Assembly: GCA_965227335.1 (NCBI GenBank)
Contig: CBDDFV010000001.1
Span: forward strand, 62,001-126,000
Direction: 5' to 3'
Length of the DNA: 64,000 nucleotides
Origin: CBDDFV01 sp965227335
GTDB taxonomy: Bacteria; Planctomycetota; Phycisphaerae; Phycisphaerales; SM1A02
Below, piece after piece: positions 1-9,548 of the stretch. Below the pieces are notes generated by a model. It was not told the origin of the DNA, did no database searches, and saw only the letters and a program-made list of their open reading frames with translations. The translations under genes were made by a program, and so were the position numbers. The number at the start of each line of letters is the position of its first letter. Position 1 is the first letter of the stretch.

Positions 1-43
1 TCCGCCGGATTCACACGTGGTTCACAATCCGGCGGCCTCCCCG

Positions 44-81
44 AAAAAGCCGGGCCCGGGACCTGAAGTCCCGAGCCCGGC
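44..81 (-). terminator. Intrinsic terminator of the first giant gene
   Basis: A 14-bp stem (positions 49-62 with 68-81, one mismatch) closes a five-base loop. Read on the minus strand it is followed by five T residues (44-48). It sits about 70 bases beyond the stop of the gene ending at 153, so it is its natural transcript end. Confidence 0.85.
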
Positions 82-152
82 GGTCGTGGCGTCGCCGCGA
101 TCAACGGCGATCGGACGGATCAGGCGTCGTCGTGGTCCGACGGGAGCTCGAT

Positions 153-3100
153 CTACTCCGCATCGCCGGCGAGGAGGGAGAGGGAGGTCAGGAGGACTTC
201 ATCGTCCGATAACGCACCCGCCCAGATCCGCACATCGTAGATCGCTCCGACGAAGGGCCGGTCGTTCGTGTCCTCGTTGCCGAGCAGCAGGCGCCGGTTG
301 ACCCAGTTTGACAGGTCGCCGCCCACGTTCGCGGCGTGGTGGACGAGGTCCCCGTCCACATACACCTTGACGCCCTGCACGGGGTCGTACGAGAACGCGG
401 CGACGCAGGCCTGACCGGCGCCCCAGGCGTCGTCCGGTCCATCGGAGAACGTGTCTTCGCTGGTGACGACCCGAGTCCAGTTGTCGAAGCCGGCGTCCGA
501 GGGATCGCCGATCAGCGAGAAGTTGCGGTCGTCCATGCTGGTGCTCGTCGAGTACGAGACCACGCGGGCGCCCGACGTCGAGCCGCCCGTCTGACGCATA
601 TACGCCATTACGGTGAACGCGTTGCGAGCCTGAATCGCCTCGCGGATCGGCGCCGCCGCGCTGTCCGACGTCGTCTGAATGCGGGCCGTCCCGCTCGACG
701 GCGACTGGTTGAACTGCACGCCGGCGCCGAAGCCGTCGTTGATCCAGACGATGTCGCCGTTGCCCTCCTGGATCTGGAGGTCAACGCCGCCGATCACGTC
801 GGGCACGACGTCGCCGGTCTGGGTGTCGAAGTTCCAGTGGCCGATCAGCGCCGCGAACGTCGGCACGCACGCCAGCGACGTGGTCTCGACGAAGTTGGAG
901 TCGAGGTAGCCGCTCTGCCCGCTCCACTCGGCGAGGTCGCCGTTGGCGTAGGACACGTTGCCGTGCTTGATCGGGTGGAACCAGTAGCCCACGAACTCGT
1001 CGAAGCCCACGCCGAACCAGTCGGTGTCCGGATCGGGGAAGGCGGGCGGATGGTTGCAGATCGGACTCGCATCGATATCGAACCCGACCGTAAGCGTGCC
1101 GTCGTTGTTCAACGTCGCCGTGAGGCTGTTGATCCACGATGGGTCGACCAGGGACGAGACGATTCGGTCGCCATCGCCGGCGTCGCCGTCGCCGTCGCCA
1201 TCCTCGAAGCTGTTGATCCCGGTGCTTCCGCTCTGGCCGTTGTATCCGTACACGGTCAGGATCGGATTCCCGAGGTCATTGAAGTCGTAGTAGAAGATCG
1301 CGAGTTCGCCGGGGTGGTTCTTCGGGTTGGGCCCGTCGTTGACCACGGTCGTGAAGCCCGTCGGCAGGTCGCCGTTGTTGGGGGCGAAGACCGCTTCCCA
1401 GGTGAATCGCTTGGTGTTGGGGTTGAACGACGTCTCGAGGCTCACGAACTGCCCCACGACCTCGTTGCGGCCGCCTTCCGGCGGCGCCCCGAAGTACGTG
1501 AACGTCTCCACGTCGTTGCAATCGACGCCGACGCCGTTGAACTCCCCGCCCTCCGCGAGGCACTCGTCCTCGGTGAGTTGCAGGCAGGTTCCGTCGGGCA
1601 GGCAGCACGCCCCGGGCAGGCACGTCGGCGGCGGGCAGACCGGCAGGCCGAACACGAGGTTGTCCATCGCGCCGGAGCCTTCGAAGTCGACCGTCATCCG
1701 CACGACCGCCGTGGGGTTGTATCCCGCGTCTTCGGAGGCGATGGCGTCGCCGCCGTCCTCGCCGATCTGGAGATCCAGCGTGGTCAGGTCGACGGTTTCC
1801 CAGCCTTCGCCGGGCGGGCCGTCGGCCCCCTCGCCGTACGTCCAGCCGTCTTCGACGAAGTACGTCCGGGTCTGGCCGCCGATGTCGATGAGCGTGATCT
1901 CCACCGACTGCGGTCCCTGACAGATGTCAATGAGCGTCAGGGCCAGCGGCTCGACCGGTTGCAGATAGTCGACCGTGATCACCCCGCCGCCCTCGAAGTC
2001 GTCGGGCTTGACCCACAGGCCGTTCTCCATGTCGTCGGCGCTGTCGTCGTTGTCCTGCAGGATCAACGCGTTGCCGAGGCCGACCTGGAGATCGACATCC
2101 GCCGCGTTGACGCCCGGCGTGGTGTCGAAGATCGCCGCCCCGAGACCGCCGTCGCCGTCGATGGTCAGCAGCAGGCCGAACTCGTCGTCCGCTTCGATCG
2201 GCTGGCCGTTCACGAGCGGCGTCACTCCGTCATCTTCGACCGAGAAGTCGATCGTGACGACCTCCGAGCCGGCGCACGATTCGCCGACGCCGAGGAAGAC
2301 GCCGTCCATCGCCAGGCACTCGACCAGGGTGACTTCGATGCAGCCGCCGGTGCACAGGCAGCACGCGCCGACCGGAGGCGGGCCGCAGGTGACATCAGCG
2401 CATTCGACGCCGTCGCCGAAGTACTGTCCGCCCTGGGCGGCGCAGGAGTCGGCGGTGGTTTGGACGCACATGCCGCCGGGGAGGCAGCAGGCGCCGGTGG
2501 GGGGCGGCGGCGTGCAGATGGACTCCGCGGTGAAGATGAAGTCCCGCGCCCCTGAATCGACGGGATGATCGAACTTCAGCCAGCCCCAGCCGCTGAGGCC
2601 GGGGAAGCCGCGATGCCCCATGTCGTCGTCCTCGTCGCCGAAGCGGAACGTGAAACCCTCGTCGTTCGCCTTGTCGGACAACACGAACGTCTCCCCGGTC
2701 GCGAGCCACGTCACCGTGCCGCTGTTCGTCATGCTCGGCGTGGTCACGATCAGGTCGTCGTCCGGATCCGCCGTGCCGACGAGGTCGTAGGTGAAGTCGA
2801 CCTCGATGAGACTGGTGTAATCCGGGTCGTAGCCGGCCCCGATGTCGCGCCCGCCGAAGGCCGTCCCCACGATCCGGATCGAGACGCCGTCGTAGATCAG
2901 ACGCATGTCCGATTCCGGGGTCTCGAAGTCGAAGGTGAACACGTCGTTCCCCGACGTCACGTCAAAGAGCTCGTCCAGCCGGAGGCCGTAGAACGGCGCG
3001 GCCTGGTTGCCGTCCGGATGGTTGCGCAAGCGGTAGACGCCCGGCTCGCCGAGCACCTCGGGGGTGCACTGGGTGTCGTCGCCCTGGTAGTCGCCGCCCT

Positions 3101-4562
3101 CGGCGTCGCATTCGCTCGGGGTGGCGATGATGCAGGTCCCGTCGGGGAGACAGCACGCGCCCAGCATGGGTTCGCAAACCACATCGGCGCACGGGACGCC
3201 GTCGCCCTGGAAGTCGCCGCCGAGCGTCGCGCAGACCATGGCGCTGACTTCGACACAGGAGCCGTCCTCGAGGCAGCACGCCCCGAGGGGGACGCACATG
3301 ACGTCCGCGCAGGTCGTCCCCACGCCCTGGAAGTCGCCGCCCTGCGCGACGCAGTCATCCATCGTCGTCTCGATGCAGGTCCCGTCGAAGAGACAGCAGG
3401 CGCCGTTGCCGGGACAATCGACATCCGCGCACCGGGTTCCGACGCCCTGGAAGTCGCCGCCCTGCATGGCGCACGCGTCTTCAGTGACCTCGATGCAGGT
3501 CCCGTCGAAGAGGCAGCACGCGCCGCGAGCGGGACAGTCGACTTCGTCGCAACCGACGCCCACGCCCTGGAAGTCGCCGCCCTGCATGGCGCACTCGTCT
3601 TCGGTGACCTCGATGCACGTCCCGTCGAAGAGGCAGCACGCGCCGCGAGCGGGACAGTCGACTTCGGCGCATTGCACCCCGACGCCCTGGAAGTCGCCGC
3701 CCTGCATGGCGCACGCGTCTTCGGTGACCTCAATACAGGTCCCGTCGAAGAGGCAGCAGGCGCCGCGAGCGGGACAATCGACGTCGTCGCAACCGACGCC
3801 GTCGCCCTGATAGTCGCCTCCTTGGGCGACGCATTCATCTTCGGTGACCTCGATGCAGGTCCCGTCGAAGAGACAGCACGCGCCGGGTCGTCGTTCGATG
3901 GGTCCGTAGGTGCCCTTGGCTTCGCCTTCGAAGTCTTTGGTGAACACGCCGTTGAAGGTCGACATCTCGCTCGTCACCGTCAGGCCGATGTCGAACCCGT
4001 CGTACAACGAAGCGAGTTCGCCGCCGGTGACCGTGATGCGGAAGTCGTACTGGTCGACGAGTCCCGCCGCCGCCAACGCGTCGAACCGGCCGCGCGGACC
4101 GAGTTCCCGGGCCAGGGCGGGCGGCAGCTTGGAGAGTCCGCCCTTGCTCGTATTGAAGAATCCGAACTCGGTGACTTCGCCGGTGATGAGGACGCCCTCG
4201 GCGTCGATTTCGCCGTCGCCGTCGAGGTCGACCTGTCCGATCACCACGAAGTCGTCGCCGTCAACGCCGCCGACCAGTCCGCCGTTCTCGTCCACGATCG
4301 CCTGGATCTGGACGGTCTCGTCGCCGTTCACCGGGAGAATCAGTCGAGGGATGCCGTCCGGCGCGAGTTGCACCGCGATCGGATTTGCATCGATGGCGAA
4401 GAGGTCCTCCGCCGCGCTGTACGTGGTCACGCCCTGGTTGTTGTACAACGTCAGGGGAAACCCCGGTTCAACACCGATGAGATCGGCCGAACTCGTCGCA
4501 GCGCACAAGACCGCCGCGCACGAGGCCGCGCCTCGCCTTAACAAGGGATATCGCTTTTCCAC
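153..4562 (-). CDS. Giant secreted protein with GACC cysteine modules and a LamG-like C-terminus
   Basis: The protein has 1469 residues when started at the GTG at 4562, which follows a GGAGGAGA ribosome site and matches the start of the neighbouring paralogue. A signal peptide covers about residues 1-32. A shared N-terminal domain follows (about 33-230), then ten modules of about 40 residues beginning GACCL.DGTC, each with six cysteines. They are interrupted by a roughly 150-residue beta-type domain (YRLRNHPDG to FIFTAESIC). The last 200 or so residues, from LIGHWNFDTQTGDVVPDVIG, look like a concanavalin A/LamG fold. The composition is acidic and extracellular. I infer a surface or matrix protein; no enzymatic motif is visible. 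A longer in-frame start 15 codons upstream is less likely because it lacks the paralogue's conserved leader. Confidence 0.85.
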   Translation of the reverse strand: MEKRYPLLRRGAASCAAVLCAATSSADLIGVEPGFPLTLYNNQGVTTYSAAEDLFAIDANPIAVQLAPDGIPRLILPVNGDETVQIQAIVDENGGLVGGVDGDDFVVIGQVDLDGDGEIDAEGVLITGEVTEFGFFNTSKGGLSKLPPALARELGPRGRFDALAAAGLVDQYDFRITVTGGELASLYDGFDIGLTVTSEMSTFNGVFTKDFEGEAKGTYGPIERRPGACCLFDGTCIEVTEDECVAQGGDYQGDGVGCDDVDCPARGACCLFDGTCIEVTEDACAMQGGDFQGVGVQCAEVDCPARGACCLFDGTCIEVTEDECAMQGGDFQGVGVGCDEVDCPARGACCLFDGTCIEVTEDACAMQGGDFQGVGTRCADVDCPGNGACCLFDGTCIETTMDDCVAQGGDFQGVGTTCADVMCVPLGACCLEDGSCVEVSAMVCATLGGDFQGDGVPCADVVCEPMLGACCLPDGTCIIATPSECDAEGGDYQGDDTQCTPEVLGEPGVYRLRNHPDGNQAAPFYGLRLDELFDVTSGNDVFTFDFETPESDMRLIYDGVSIRIVGTAFGGRDIGAGYDPDYTSLIEVDFTYDLVGTADPDDDLIVTTPSMTNSGTVTWLATGETFVLSDKANDEGFTFRFGDEDDDMGHRGFPGLSGWGWLKFDHPVDSGARDFIFTAESICTPPPPTGACCLPGGMCVQTTADSCAAQGGQYFGDGVECADVTCGPPPVGACCLCTGGCIEVTLVECLAMDGVFLGVGESCAGSEVVTIDFSVEDDGVTPLVNGQPIEADDEFGLLLTIDGDGGLGAAIFDTTPGVNAADVDLQVGLGNALILQDNDDSADDMENGLWVKPDDFEGGGVITVDYLQPVEPLALTLIDICQGPQSVEITLIDIGGQTRTYFVEDGWTYGEGADGPPGEGWETVDLTTLDLQIGEDGGDAIASEDAGYNPTAVVRMTVDFEGSGAMDNLVFGLPVCPPPTCLPGACCLPDGTCLQLTEDECLAEGGEFNGVGVDCNDVETFTYFGAPPEGGRNEVVGQFVSLETSFNPNTKRFTWEAVFAPNNGDLPTGFTTVVNDGPNPKNHPGELAIFYYDFNDLGNPILTVYGYNGQSGSTGINSFEDGDGDGDAGDGDRIVSSLVDPSWINSLTATLNNDGTLTVGFDIDASPICNHPPAFPDPDTDWFGVGFDEFVGYWFHPIKHGNVSYANGDLAEWSGQSGYLDSNFVETTSLACVPTFAALIGHWNFDTQTGDVVPDVIGGVDLQIQEGNGDIVWINDGFGAGVQFNQSPSSGTARIQTTSDSAAAPIREAIQARNAFTVMAYMRQTGGSTSGARVVSYSTSTSMDDRNFSLIGDPSDAGFDNWTRVVTSEDTFSDGPDDAWGAGQACVAAFSYDPVQGVKVYVDGDLVHHAANVGGDLSNWVNRRLLLGNEDTNDRPFVGAIYDVRIWAGALSDDEVLLTSLSLLAGDAE
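2391..3540 (-). repeat. Near-identical block shared with the paralogue (copy 1)
   Basis: This stretch aligns without gaps at a constant offset of 4431 bases to 6822-7971, with only scattered single-base differences (for example ggtttgg versus ggtctcg near 2458/6889). Both flanks are clearly less similar. It encodes the domain between cysteine modules and about five modules. The pattern suggests recent duplication or gene conversion between the two giant genes. Confidence 0.85.
3081..3890 (-). repeat. 120-bp tandem coding repeats (GACC modules)
   Basis: Seven consecutive modules with a period of 120 bases, or exactly 40 codons. Copies starting near 3421, 3541, 3661 and 3781 are almost identical DNA, while the outer copies are more diverged. 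Each unit encodes GACCLFDGTCIEV...GGDFQGVG.C..VDC with six cysteines. Because the period is a multiple of three, copy-number change by slippage or recombination would keep the frame. Confidence 0.9.
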
Positions 4563-4931
4563 AACCGTGTCTCCTCCGCCCGCGTCGTGAGGGGGGCGCG
4601 TTCTCACCCGCGCTCCTCATGGCGTGGCCGTCTCTCTCTCTCTCTCTTCTGTTTCATTCGGACGCCGACGGTCCGATCACCAGACGTGGGTGTCTAGTGT
4701 GCGCAGGATCGGGACCGGGTGCAAGCCTCAAGTTGGCGACGGCGGGGCGACGTGCTGTGAACGACCCGCAACGGATCGAAGCGCCCGCGATTCGAGTTGT
4801 TCGGAAGATGAGCGTGCGGGATGAATGCGCGGCTGCCCCCCCCTCACCGGCACAAAAGAAAGCCGGGCCCGGGATCATGCGATCTCGGGCCCGGCGTCAA
4901 TCCGTCGCCGCGATCAATGAAGATCGGGCGA
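4563..4931. other. 369-bp spacer between the two giant genes
   Basis: This holds the 5' leader of the first giant gene, with GGAGGAGA just before its GTG, a (TC)8 dinucleotide tract at 4631-4646 (GA on the transcribed strand), and the terminator of the second giant gene at 4853-4895. Each giant gene therefore probably has its own promoter. I could not pick convincing -35/-10 boxes. Confidence 0.6.
4853..4895 (-). terminator. Intrinsic terminator of the second giant gene
   Basis: A 15-bp stem (4862-4876 with 4881-4895, one mismatch) with a four-base loop. On the minus strand it runs into TTTCTTTTG. Its GCCGGGCCCGGG core is the same as that of the terminator at 44-81, so the terminator seems to have been duplicated with the gene. 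Confidence 0.85.
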
Positions 4932-7900
4932 TCAGTCGTCTTCCGGCGTGAAGTCGACCATGAGCAGACCGCCGAACTGGTCGTCCTGGTTCAGCGGCTG
5001 CGAGCACGAGGTATGGAAGCGAACCTGCTGGAGGAGGTCGCCGTCGAGGGACATCACGTGGATCCACGTTTCACTCGAGAGCCGACTTTCATCCTCGGCG
5101 CCGGCGTCGATCACGAACAGACCATCCAGCGCCACGACGCCCTCGAACCAGATGTCGCCGTCGTCCGGATCCTCGTCATCGTTGGCGATGATGTGCACCA
5201 TGGTCTCGAACGCGGGATCGCCCGTGCATGACCACTTGCTGTCGTCCTGCGTGGTGCTGGACGCCGAGCAGTCCTCGCCGGTGTACCGGACCGTCAGCGT
5301 CTCGATCTTCACGCCGTCGTCACAGAACTGACCCGGAATCGGTTCGTTCGCGCCGATGCAGCCGACGAGAAGATTCGCGCCGTACTGATCGCCGAGGAAG
5401 ATCGGCTGCGAGCACGAGGTGTGGAACTCGACGGACTGCAGCAGCACGTCGTTCAGATCGAAGATGTGGATGAACGTCTCCGTCTTGAAGTCGTCCTCGC
5501 CGGCCGCGGCGGCGTCCGCGTCGTAGACGTCGCCGAGCTCGACCATGGCGTCGAAGTAGACGAGCGCGTCCCCGGCGTCAGGGTTCGCATCATCGCTGAC
5601 GCGGATCCGCACCATCGGTTCGAACGCCGGATCGCCGGCGCAGGACCACTTGCCGTCATCCTGCATCGTGTTCGACGCTGAACAGTCTTCGCCGGTGTAC
5701 TGGAACGAGAGCACGCGCGGCTTGCCGTTCTCGCAGCAGTCGTCGCCGGGCGGAGGACCGGCGTCCTCGCCGCAATCCACCAGCAGGGCGGCCCCGAACT
5801 GGAAGCCGATGGCGAGCGGCTGCGAGCATGACGTGTGGAACTCGACCTGCTGGAGCAGGTCGCCGTCAGGCGAGTAGATGTGAATGAAGGTCTCGGACGA
5901 GAGTTCGTCCTTGTTCGCGTTCGACGCCAGCAGCGTGAACTCGCCGTCCAGCGCCACGTCCCCTTCGAACCAGACCTCGCCGTCGTTCGGGTTCTCCTTG
6001 TTGTTGGCGATGATGTGAACCAGCGGCGCGAGCATCGGGTCGCCCTCGCAGTCGACCTTGTCCGGGTCCTGCTGGTGATTCGTCGCCGAGCAGTCGTCGC
6101 CCGTGTAGACAAACGTCAGCGCGGCGGGCTTGTCGCCGTTCTCGCAGCAGTCCCCGGGGATCGGCTCGTCCGAACCAATGCAGTCGATGAGCAGGTTCGC
6201 ACCGAACTGGTATCCCACTTCCAGCGGCTGCGAGCACGAGGTATGGAACTCCACGAACTGGAGGAGATTCCCGTCCAGGTCGAAGATGTGGATGAAGGTC
6301 TCGGACGAAAGGTCGTCGTCGCCCGCGTTGGCCGCGTCGATCACGAACAGTTCGTCCAGCGCCACCTCGCCCTGGAACCAGATCTTGCCGTCATCCGGAT
6401 CCTCATCGTCGTTGGCGATGATGAACACCGGGGAGGCGAGCATCGGATCCCCTTCGCAGTCGACCTTGTCAGGATCCTGAGCGTGACTCGTGGCCGAGCA
6501 GTCCTCGCCCGTGTACTGGAACACGAGGGCTCGCGGCTTGCCGTTCTCGCAGCAGTCCTGACCCACGATCGAGCAGTCGACGTCCGAGCAGCGAACGCCG
6601 TCGCCCTGATACTCGCCGCCTTGCATCACGCAGTCGAATTCGGCGGTCTCGAAGCACGCGCCGAACAGGCAGCAGGCGCCGAGCGGGGGACAGTCGACGT
6701 CGTCGCAACTGACGCCGTCGCCCTGGTAGACGCCGTCCGCCGCCGCGCATTCGGCCGCCGTGGCCACGATGCAGGTTCCATCGAACAGACAGCAGGCGCC
6801 CGCAAGGACGACATTGCAGTCGACATCAGCGCATTCAACGCCGTCGCCGAAGTACTGTCCGCCCTGGGCGGCGCAGGAGTCGGCGGTGGTCTCGACGCAC
6901 ATGCCGCCGGGGAGGCAGCAGGCGCCGGTGGGGGGCGGCGGCGTGCAGATGGACTCCGCGGTGAAGATGAAGTCCCGCGTCCCTGAATCGACGGGATGAT
7001 CGAACTTCAGCCAGCCCCAGCCGCTGAGGCCGGGGAAGCCGCGATGCCCCATGTCGTCGTCCTCGTCCCCGAAGCGGAACGTGAAGCCCTCGTCGTTCGC
7101 CTTGTCGGACAACACGAACGTCTCCCCGGTCGCGAGCCACGTCACCGTGCCGCTGTTCGTCATGCTCGGCGTGGTCACGATCAGGTCGTCGTCCGGATCC
7201 GCCGTGCCGACGAGGTCGTAGGTGAAGTCGACCTCGATGAGACTGGTGTAATCCGGGTCGTAGCCGGCCCCGATGTCGCGCCCGCCGAAGGCCGTCCCCA
7301 CGATCCGGATCGAGACGCCGTCGTAGATCAGACGCATGTCCGACTCCGGGGTCTCGAAGTCGAAGGTGAACACGTCGTTCCCCGACGTCACGTCAAAGAG
7401 CTCGTCCAGCCGGAGGCCGTAGAACGGCGCGGCCTGGTTGCCGTCCGGATGGTTGCGCAAGCGGTAGACGCCCGGCTCGCCGAGCACCTCGGGGGTGCAC
7501 TGGGTGTCGTCGCCCTGGTAGTCGCCGCCCTCGGCGTCGCACCCACTCGGGGTGGCGATGATGCAGGTCCCGTCGGGGAGACAGCACGCGCCCAGCATGG
7601 GTTCGCAAACCACATCGGCGCACGGGACGCCGTCGCCCTGGAAGTCGCCGCCGAGCGTGCCGCAGACCATGGCGCTGACTTCGACACAGGAGCCGTCCTC
7701 GAGACAGCACGCCCCGAGGGGGACGCACATGACGTCCGCGCAGGTCGTCCCCACGCCCTGGAAGTCGCCGCCCTGCGCGACGCAGTCATCCATCGTCGTC
7801 TCGATGCAGGTCCCGTCGAAGAGACAGCAGGCGCCGTTGCCGGGACAATCGACATCCGCGCAACGGGTTCCGACGCCCTGGAAGTCGCCGCCCTGCATGG

Positions 7901-9548
7901 CGCACGCTTCTTCAGTGACCTCGATGCAGGTCCCGTCGAAGAGACAGCAGGCGCCGCGAGCGGGACAATCGATATCCGCGCACCGGGTTCCGACGCCCTG
8001 GAAGTCGCCGCCTTCCATGGCGCACTCTTCTTCGGTGACCTCGATGCACGTCCCGTCGAAGAGACAGCACGCGCCGCGAGCGGGACAATCGACTTCGTCG
8101 CAACCGACGCCCACGCCCTGGAAGTCGCCGCCCTGCATGGCGCACTCGTCTTCGGTGACCTCGATGCACGTCCCGTCGAAGAGGCAGCACGCGCCGACGA
8201 CGCTCAGGCAGATCGACTCCGCCGTGAAGAGCCAGTCCTGGGCGCCCGCCGCGTCCACGCCGTCCACCGTCAACCAGCCCCAGCCGCTGACTCCCGGGAA
8301 GCCGAGGTGGCCCTGGTCATCGTCCTCGTCGCCGAACCGGAACGTGAACCCCGGGGCGATCGCCTTGTCGGCGAGGGCGAAGGTGTCCCCCGTTTCCAGC
8401 CAGGTGACCGTGCCCGTATTCGTCCCGCTCGGGGTCAGGACGATCAGGTCGTCGTCGGGTGCGGCGGGAACCGCAAGATCGTACGTGAAGTCGATGTCAA
8501 TCAGACTCGTCCAGTCGGGGTCGTAGCCGGCCCCGGTGTCGCGCCCCCCGATCGCCGTGCCGAAGATTCGCAGCGACACGCCGTCGAACGTCAGCCGGAC
8601 ATCCGACTCCGGCGCGTCGAAGTCGAAGGTGAAGATATCAAGCCCGCTCGTGACATCGAAGAGTTCATCGAGACGCAGACCGTAGCCGGGAGGGGCCTCC
8701 TCCGAGGCGGGGTGGTTGCGCAGACGGTACTCGCCGGGTTCGCCAAGCGCGCTCGGCGAACACGCCACGCCGTCCCCCTGGTACACGCCGCCCGCCGTCT
8801 CACATTCGGCCTGGGTCGCGACCTCGCACTCGCCGGACGGCAGGCAGCACGCCCCCGTCAGCGGATCGATCGGACCGTAGGTGCCCTTGGCTTCGCCTTC
8901 GAAGTCTTTGGTGAACACGCCGTTGAAGGTCGACATCTCGCTCGTCACGGCGACGCCGATATCCGCGCCTTCGTACAGCGGTGCAAGCATGCCGCCGGTG
9001 ACCGTCACCCGGAAGTCGTACTGGTCGACCAGGCCCGCCGCCGCGAGCATGTTGAACCGCGACCGCGAGCCGACCTCGTCCCCGGTCAGGGCGGCTCGCA
9101 ATCGATCCGCCCTGACGCCCGGCTTCATGCTCGAATCAAGAAAGCCGAAGTCCGCGACCTCGCCGGTGATCAGCACGCCCGCGGCGTCGATCTGACCGTC
9201 GCCGTCGAGATCCACCTGGCCGATCACCAGGAAATCGTCGCCCGGAACGCCGCCGACGAGGTCCCCGTTCTCGTCGATGATCGCCTCGATCCGGACCGCC
9301 TCGTCGCCGTTGAACGGCAGGATGAGCCGCGGCGGGCCGTTCGGTTCAAACTGGATGGCGATCGGATTGCTGTCGACGGTGAACCGATCTTCCGCCGCGC
9401 TGTACGTCGTCACGCCCTGGTTGTCGTAGAGCGTCAGGGGGAAGCCCGGATCAACTCCGATCAGGTCGGCCGAAGTCGTCGTCGTCGCGCAAAGCAACAT
9501 CGTCAGCGAGGCCGCGCCTCGCATCCACCAGGTGCGTTGATTTTCCAC
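4932..9548 (-). CDS. Giant secreted protein with GACC modules and four DUF7467-like repeats
   Basis: The protein has 1538 residues. It starts at a GTG after GGAGGAGAA, with the same 5' leader as its downstream paralogue. A signal peptide (about 1-28) and the shared N-terminal domain come first. One GACC module precedes a first copy of the YRLRNHP...FTFRFGDEDDD domain, then six more modules, a second copy of that domain and three further modules follow. In place of a LamG-like end it carries four tandem repeats of about 130 residues (near DCCENGKPR...EYHTSCSQPL-type motifs; FHTSCSQPL is invariant), resembling the extracellular DUF7467 family. It is likely a secreted surface or matrix protein. 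The two paralogues share body modules but differ in the C-terminal domain, which suggests modular swapping. Confidence 0.85.
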   Translation of the reverse strand: MENQRTWWMRGAASLTMLLCATTTTSADLIGVDPGFPLTLYDNQGVTTYSAAEDRFTVDSNPIAIQFEPNGPPRLILPFNGDEAVRIEAIIDENGDLVGGVPGDDFLVIGQVDLDGDGQIDAAGVLITGEVADFGFLDSSMKPGVRADRLRAALTGDEVGSRSRFNMLAAAGLVDQYDFRVTVTGGMLAPLYEGADIGVAVTSEMSTFNGVFTKDFEGEAKGTYGPIDPLTGACCLPSGECEVATQAECETAGGVYQGDGVACSPSALGEPGEYRLRNHPASEEAPPGYGLRLDELFDVTSGLDIFTFDFDAPESDVRLTFDGVSLRIFGTAIGGRDTGAGYDPDWTSLIDIDFTYDLAVPAAPDDDLIVLTPSGTNTGTVTWLETGDTFALADKAIAPGFTFRFGDEDDDQGHLGFPGVSGWGWLTVDGVDAAGAQDWLFTAESICLSVVGACCLFDGTCIEVTEDECAMQGGDFQGVGVGCDEVDCPARGACCLFDGTCIEVTEEECAMEGGDFQGVGTRCADIDCPARGACCLFDGTCIEVTEEACAMQGGDFQGVGTRCADVDCPGNGACCLFDGTCIETTMDDCVAQGGDFQGVGTTCADVMCVPLGACCLEDGSCVEVSAMVCGTLGGDFQGDGVPCADVVCEPMLGACCLPDGTCIIATPSGCDAEGGDYQGDDTQCTPEVLGEPGVYRLRNHPDGNQAAPFYGLRLDELFDVTSGNDVFTFDFETPESDMRLIYDGVSIRIVGTAFGGRDIGAGYDPDYTSLIEVDFTYDLVGTADPDDDLIVTTPSMTNSGTVTWLATGETFVLSDKANDEGFTFRFGDEDDDMGHRGFPGLSGWGWLKFDHPVDSGTRDFIFTAESICTPPPPTGACCLPGGMCVETTADSCAAQGGQYFGDGVECADVDCNVVLAGACCLFDGTCIVATAAECAAADGVYQGDGVSCDDVDCPPLGACCLFGACFETAEFDCVMQGGEYQGDGVRCSDVDCSIVGQDCCENGKPRALVFQYTGEDCSATSHAQDPDKVDCEGDPMLASPVFIIANDDEDPDDGKIWFQGEVALDELFVIDAANAGDDDLSSETFIHIFDLDGNLLQFVEFHTSCSQPLEVGYQFGANLLIDCIGSDEPIPGDCCENGDKPAALTFVYTGDDCSATNHQQDPDKVDCEGDPMLAPLVHIIANNKENPNDGEVWFEGDVALDGEFTLLASNANKDELSSETFIHIYSPDGDLLQQVEFHTSCSQPLAIGFQFGAALLVDCGEDAGPPPGDDCCENGKPRVLSFQYTGEDCSASNTMQDDGKWSCAGDPAFEPMVRIRVSDDANPDAGDALVYFDAMVELGDVYDADAAAAGEDDFKTETFIHIFDLNDVLLQSVEFHTSCSQPIFLGDQYGANLLVGCIGANEPIPGQFCDDGVKIETLTVRYTGEDCSASSTTQDDSKWSCTGDPAFETMVHIIANDDEDPDDGDIWFEGVVALDGLFVIDAGAEDESRLSSETWIHVMSLDGDLLQQVRFHTSCSQPLNQDDQFGGLLMVDFTPEDD
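4940..6570 (-). repeat. Four tandem repeats of a DUF7467-like domain
   Basis: Four units of about 390-400 bases encode the C-terminal third of the protein. Each unit has YTGEDCSA, a CxGDP motif, a variable acidic segment, SSETFIHI or a variant, and FHTSCSQPL near its end. The most terminal unit is the most diverged (FCDDGVKIETLTVRYTG). The family name is from memory and should be checked by profile search. Confidence 0.75.
6822..7971 (-). repeat. Near-identical block shared with the paralogue (copy 2)
   Basis: This is the partner of 2391-3540 at a constant offset of 4431 bases. The reading frame and module boundaries are conserved. The sharp fall in similarity on both sides argues for gene conversion or a recent partial duplication rather than uniform divergence. 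Confidence 0.85.
7500..8200 (-). repeat. 120-bp tandem coding repeats (GACC modules) in the second giant
   Basis: Six adjacent six-cysteine modules with a 120-base period. The copies between 7850 and 8200 are almost identical to one another and to the array at 3420-3840 of the paralogue, with the same GACCLFDGTCIEVTE start. Confidence 0.88.

Noticed and set aside
3081..3890. CRISPR-like array
   Set aside because: The 120-base units are coding, in frame and without distinct spacers.
2565..4541. A long rightward open frame opposite the first giant protein
   Set aside because: The leftward frame carries a signal peptide, ordered cysteine modules and a ribosome site. The rightward frame is rich in Arg, Ala and Val without motifs and is an effect of high GC and repeats.
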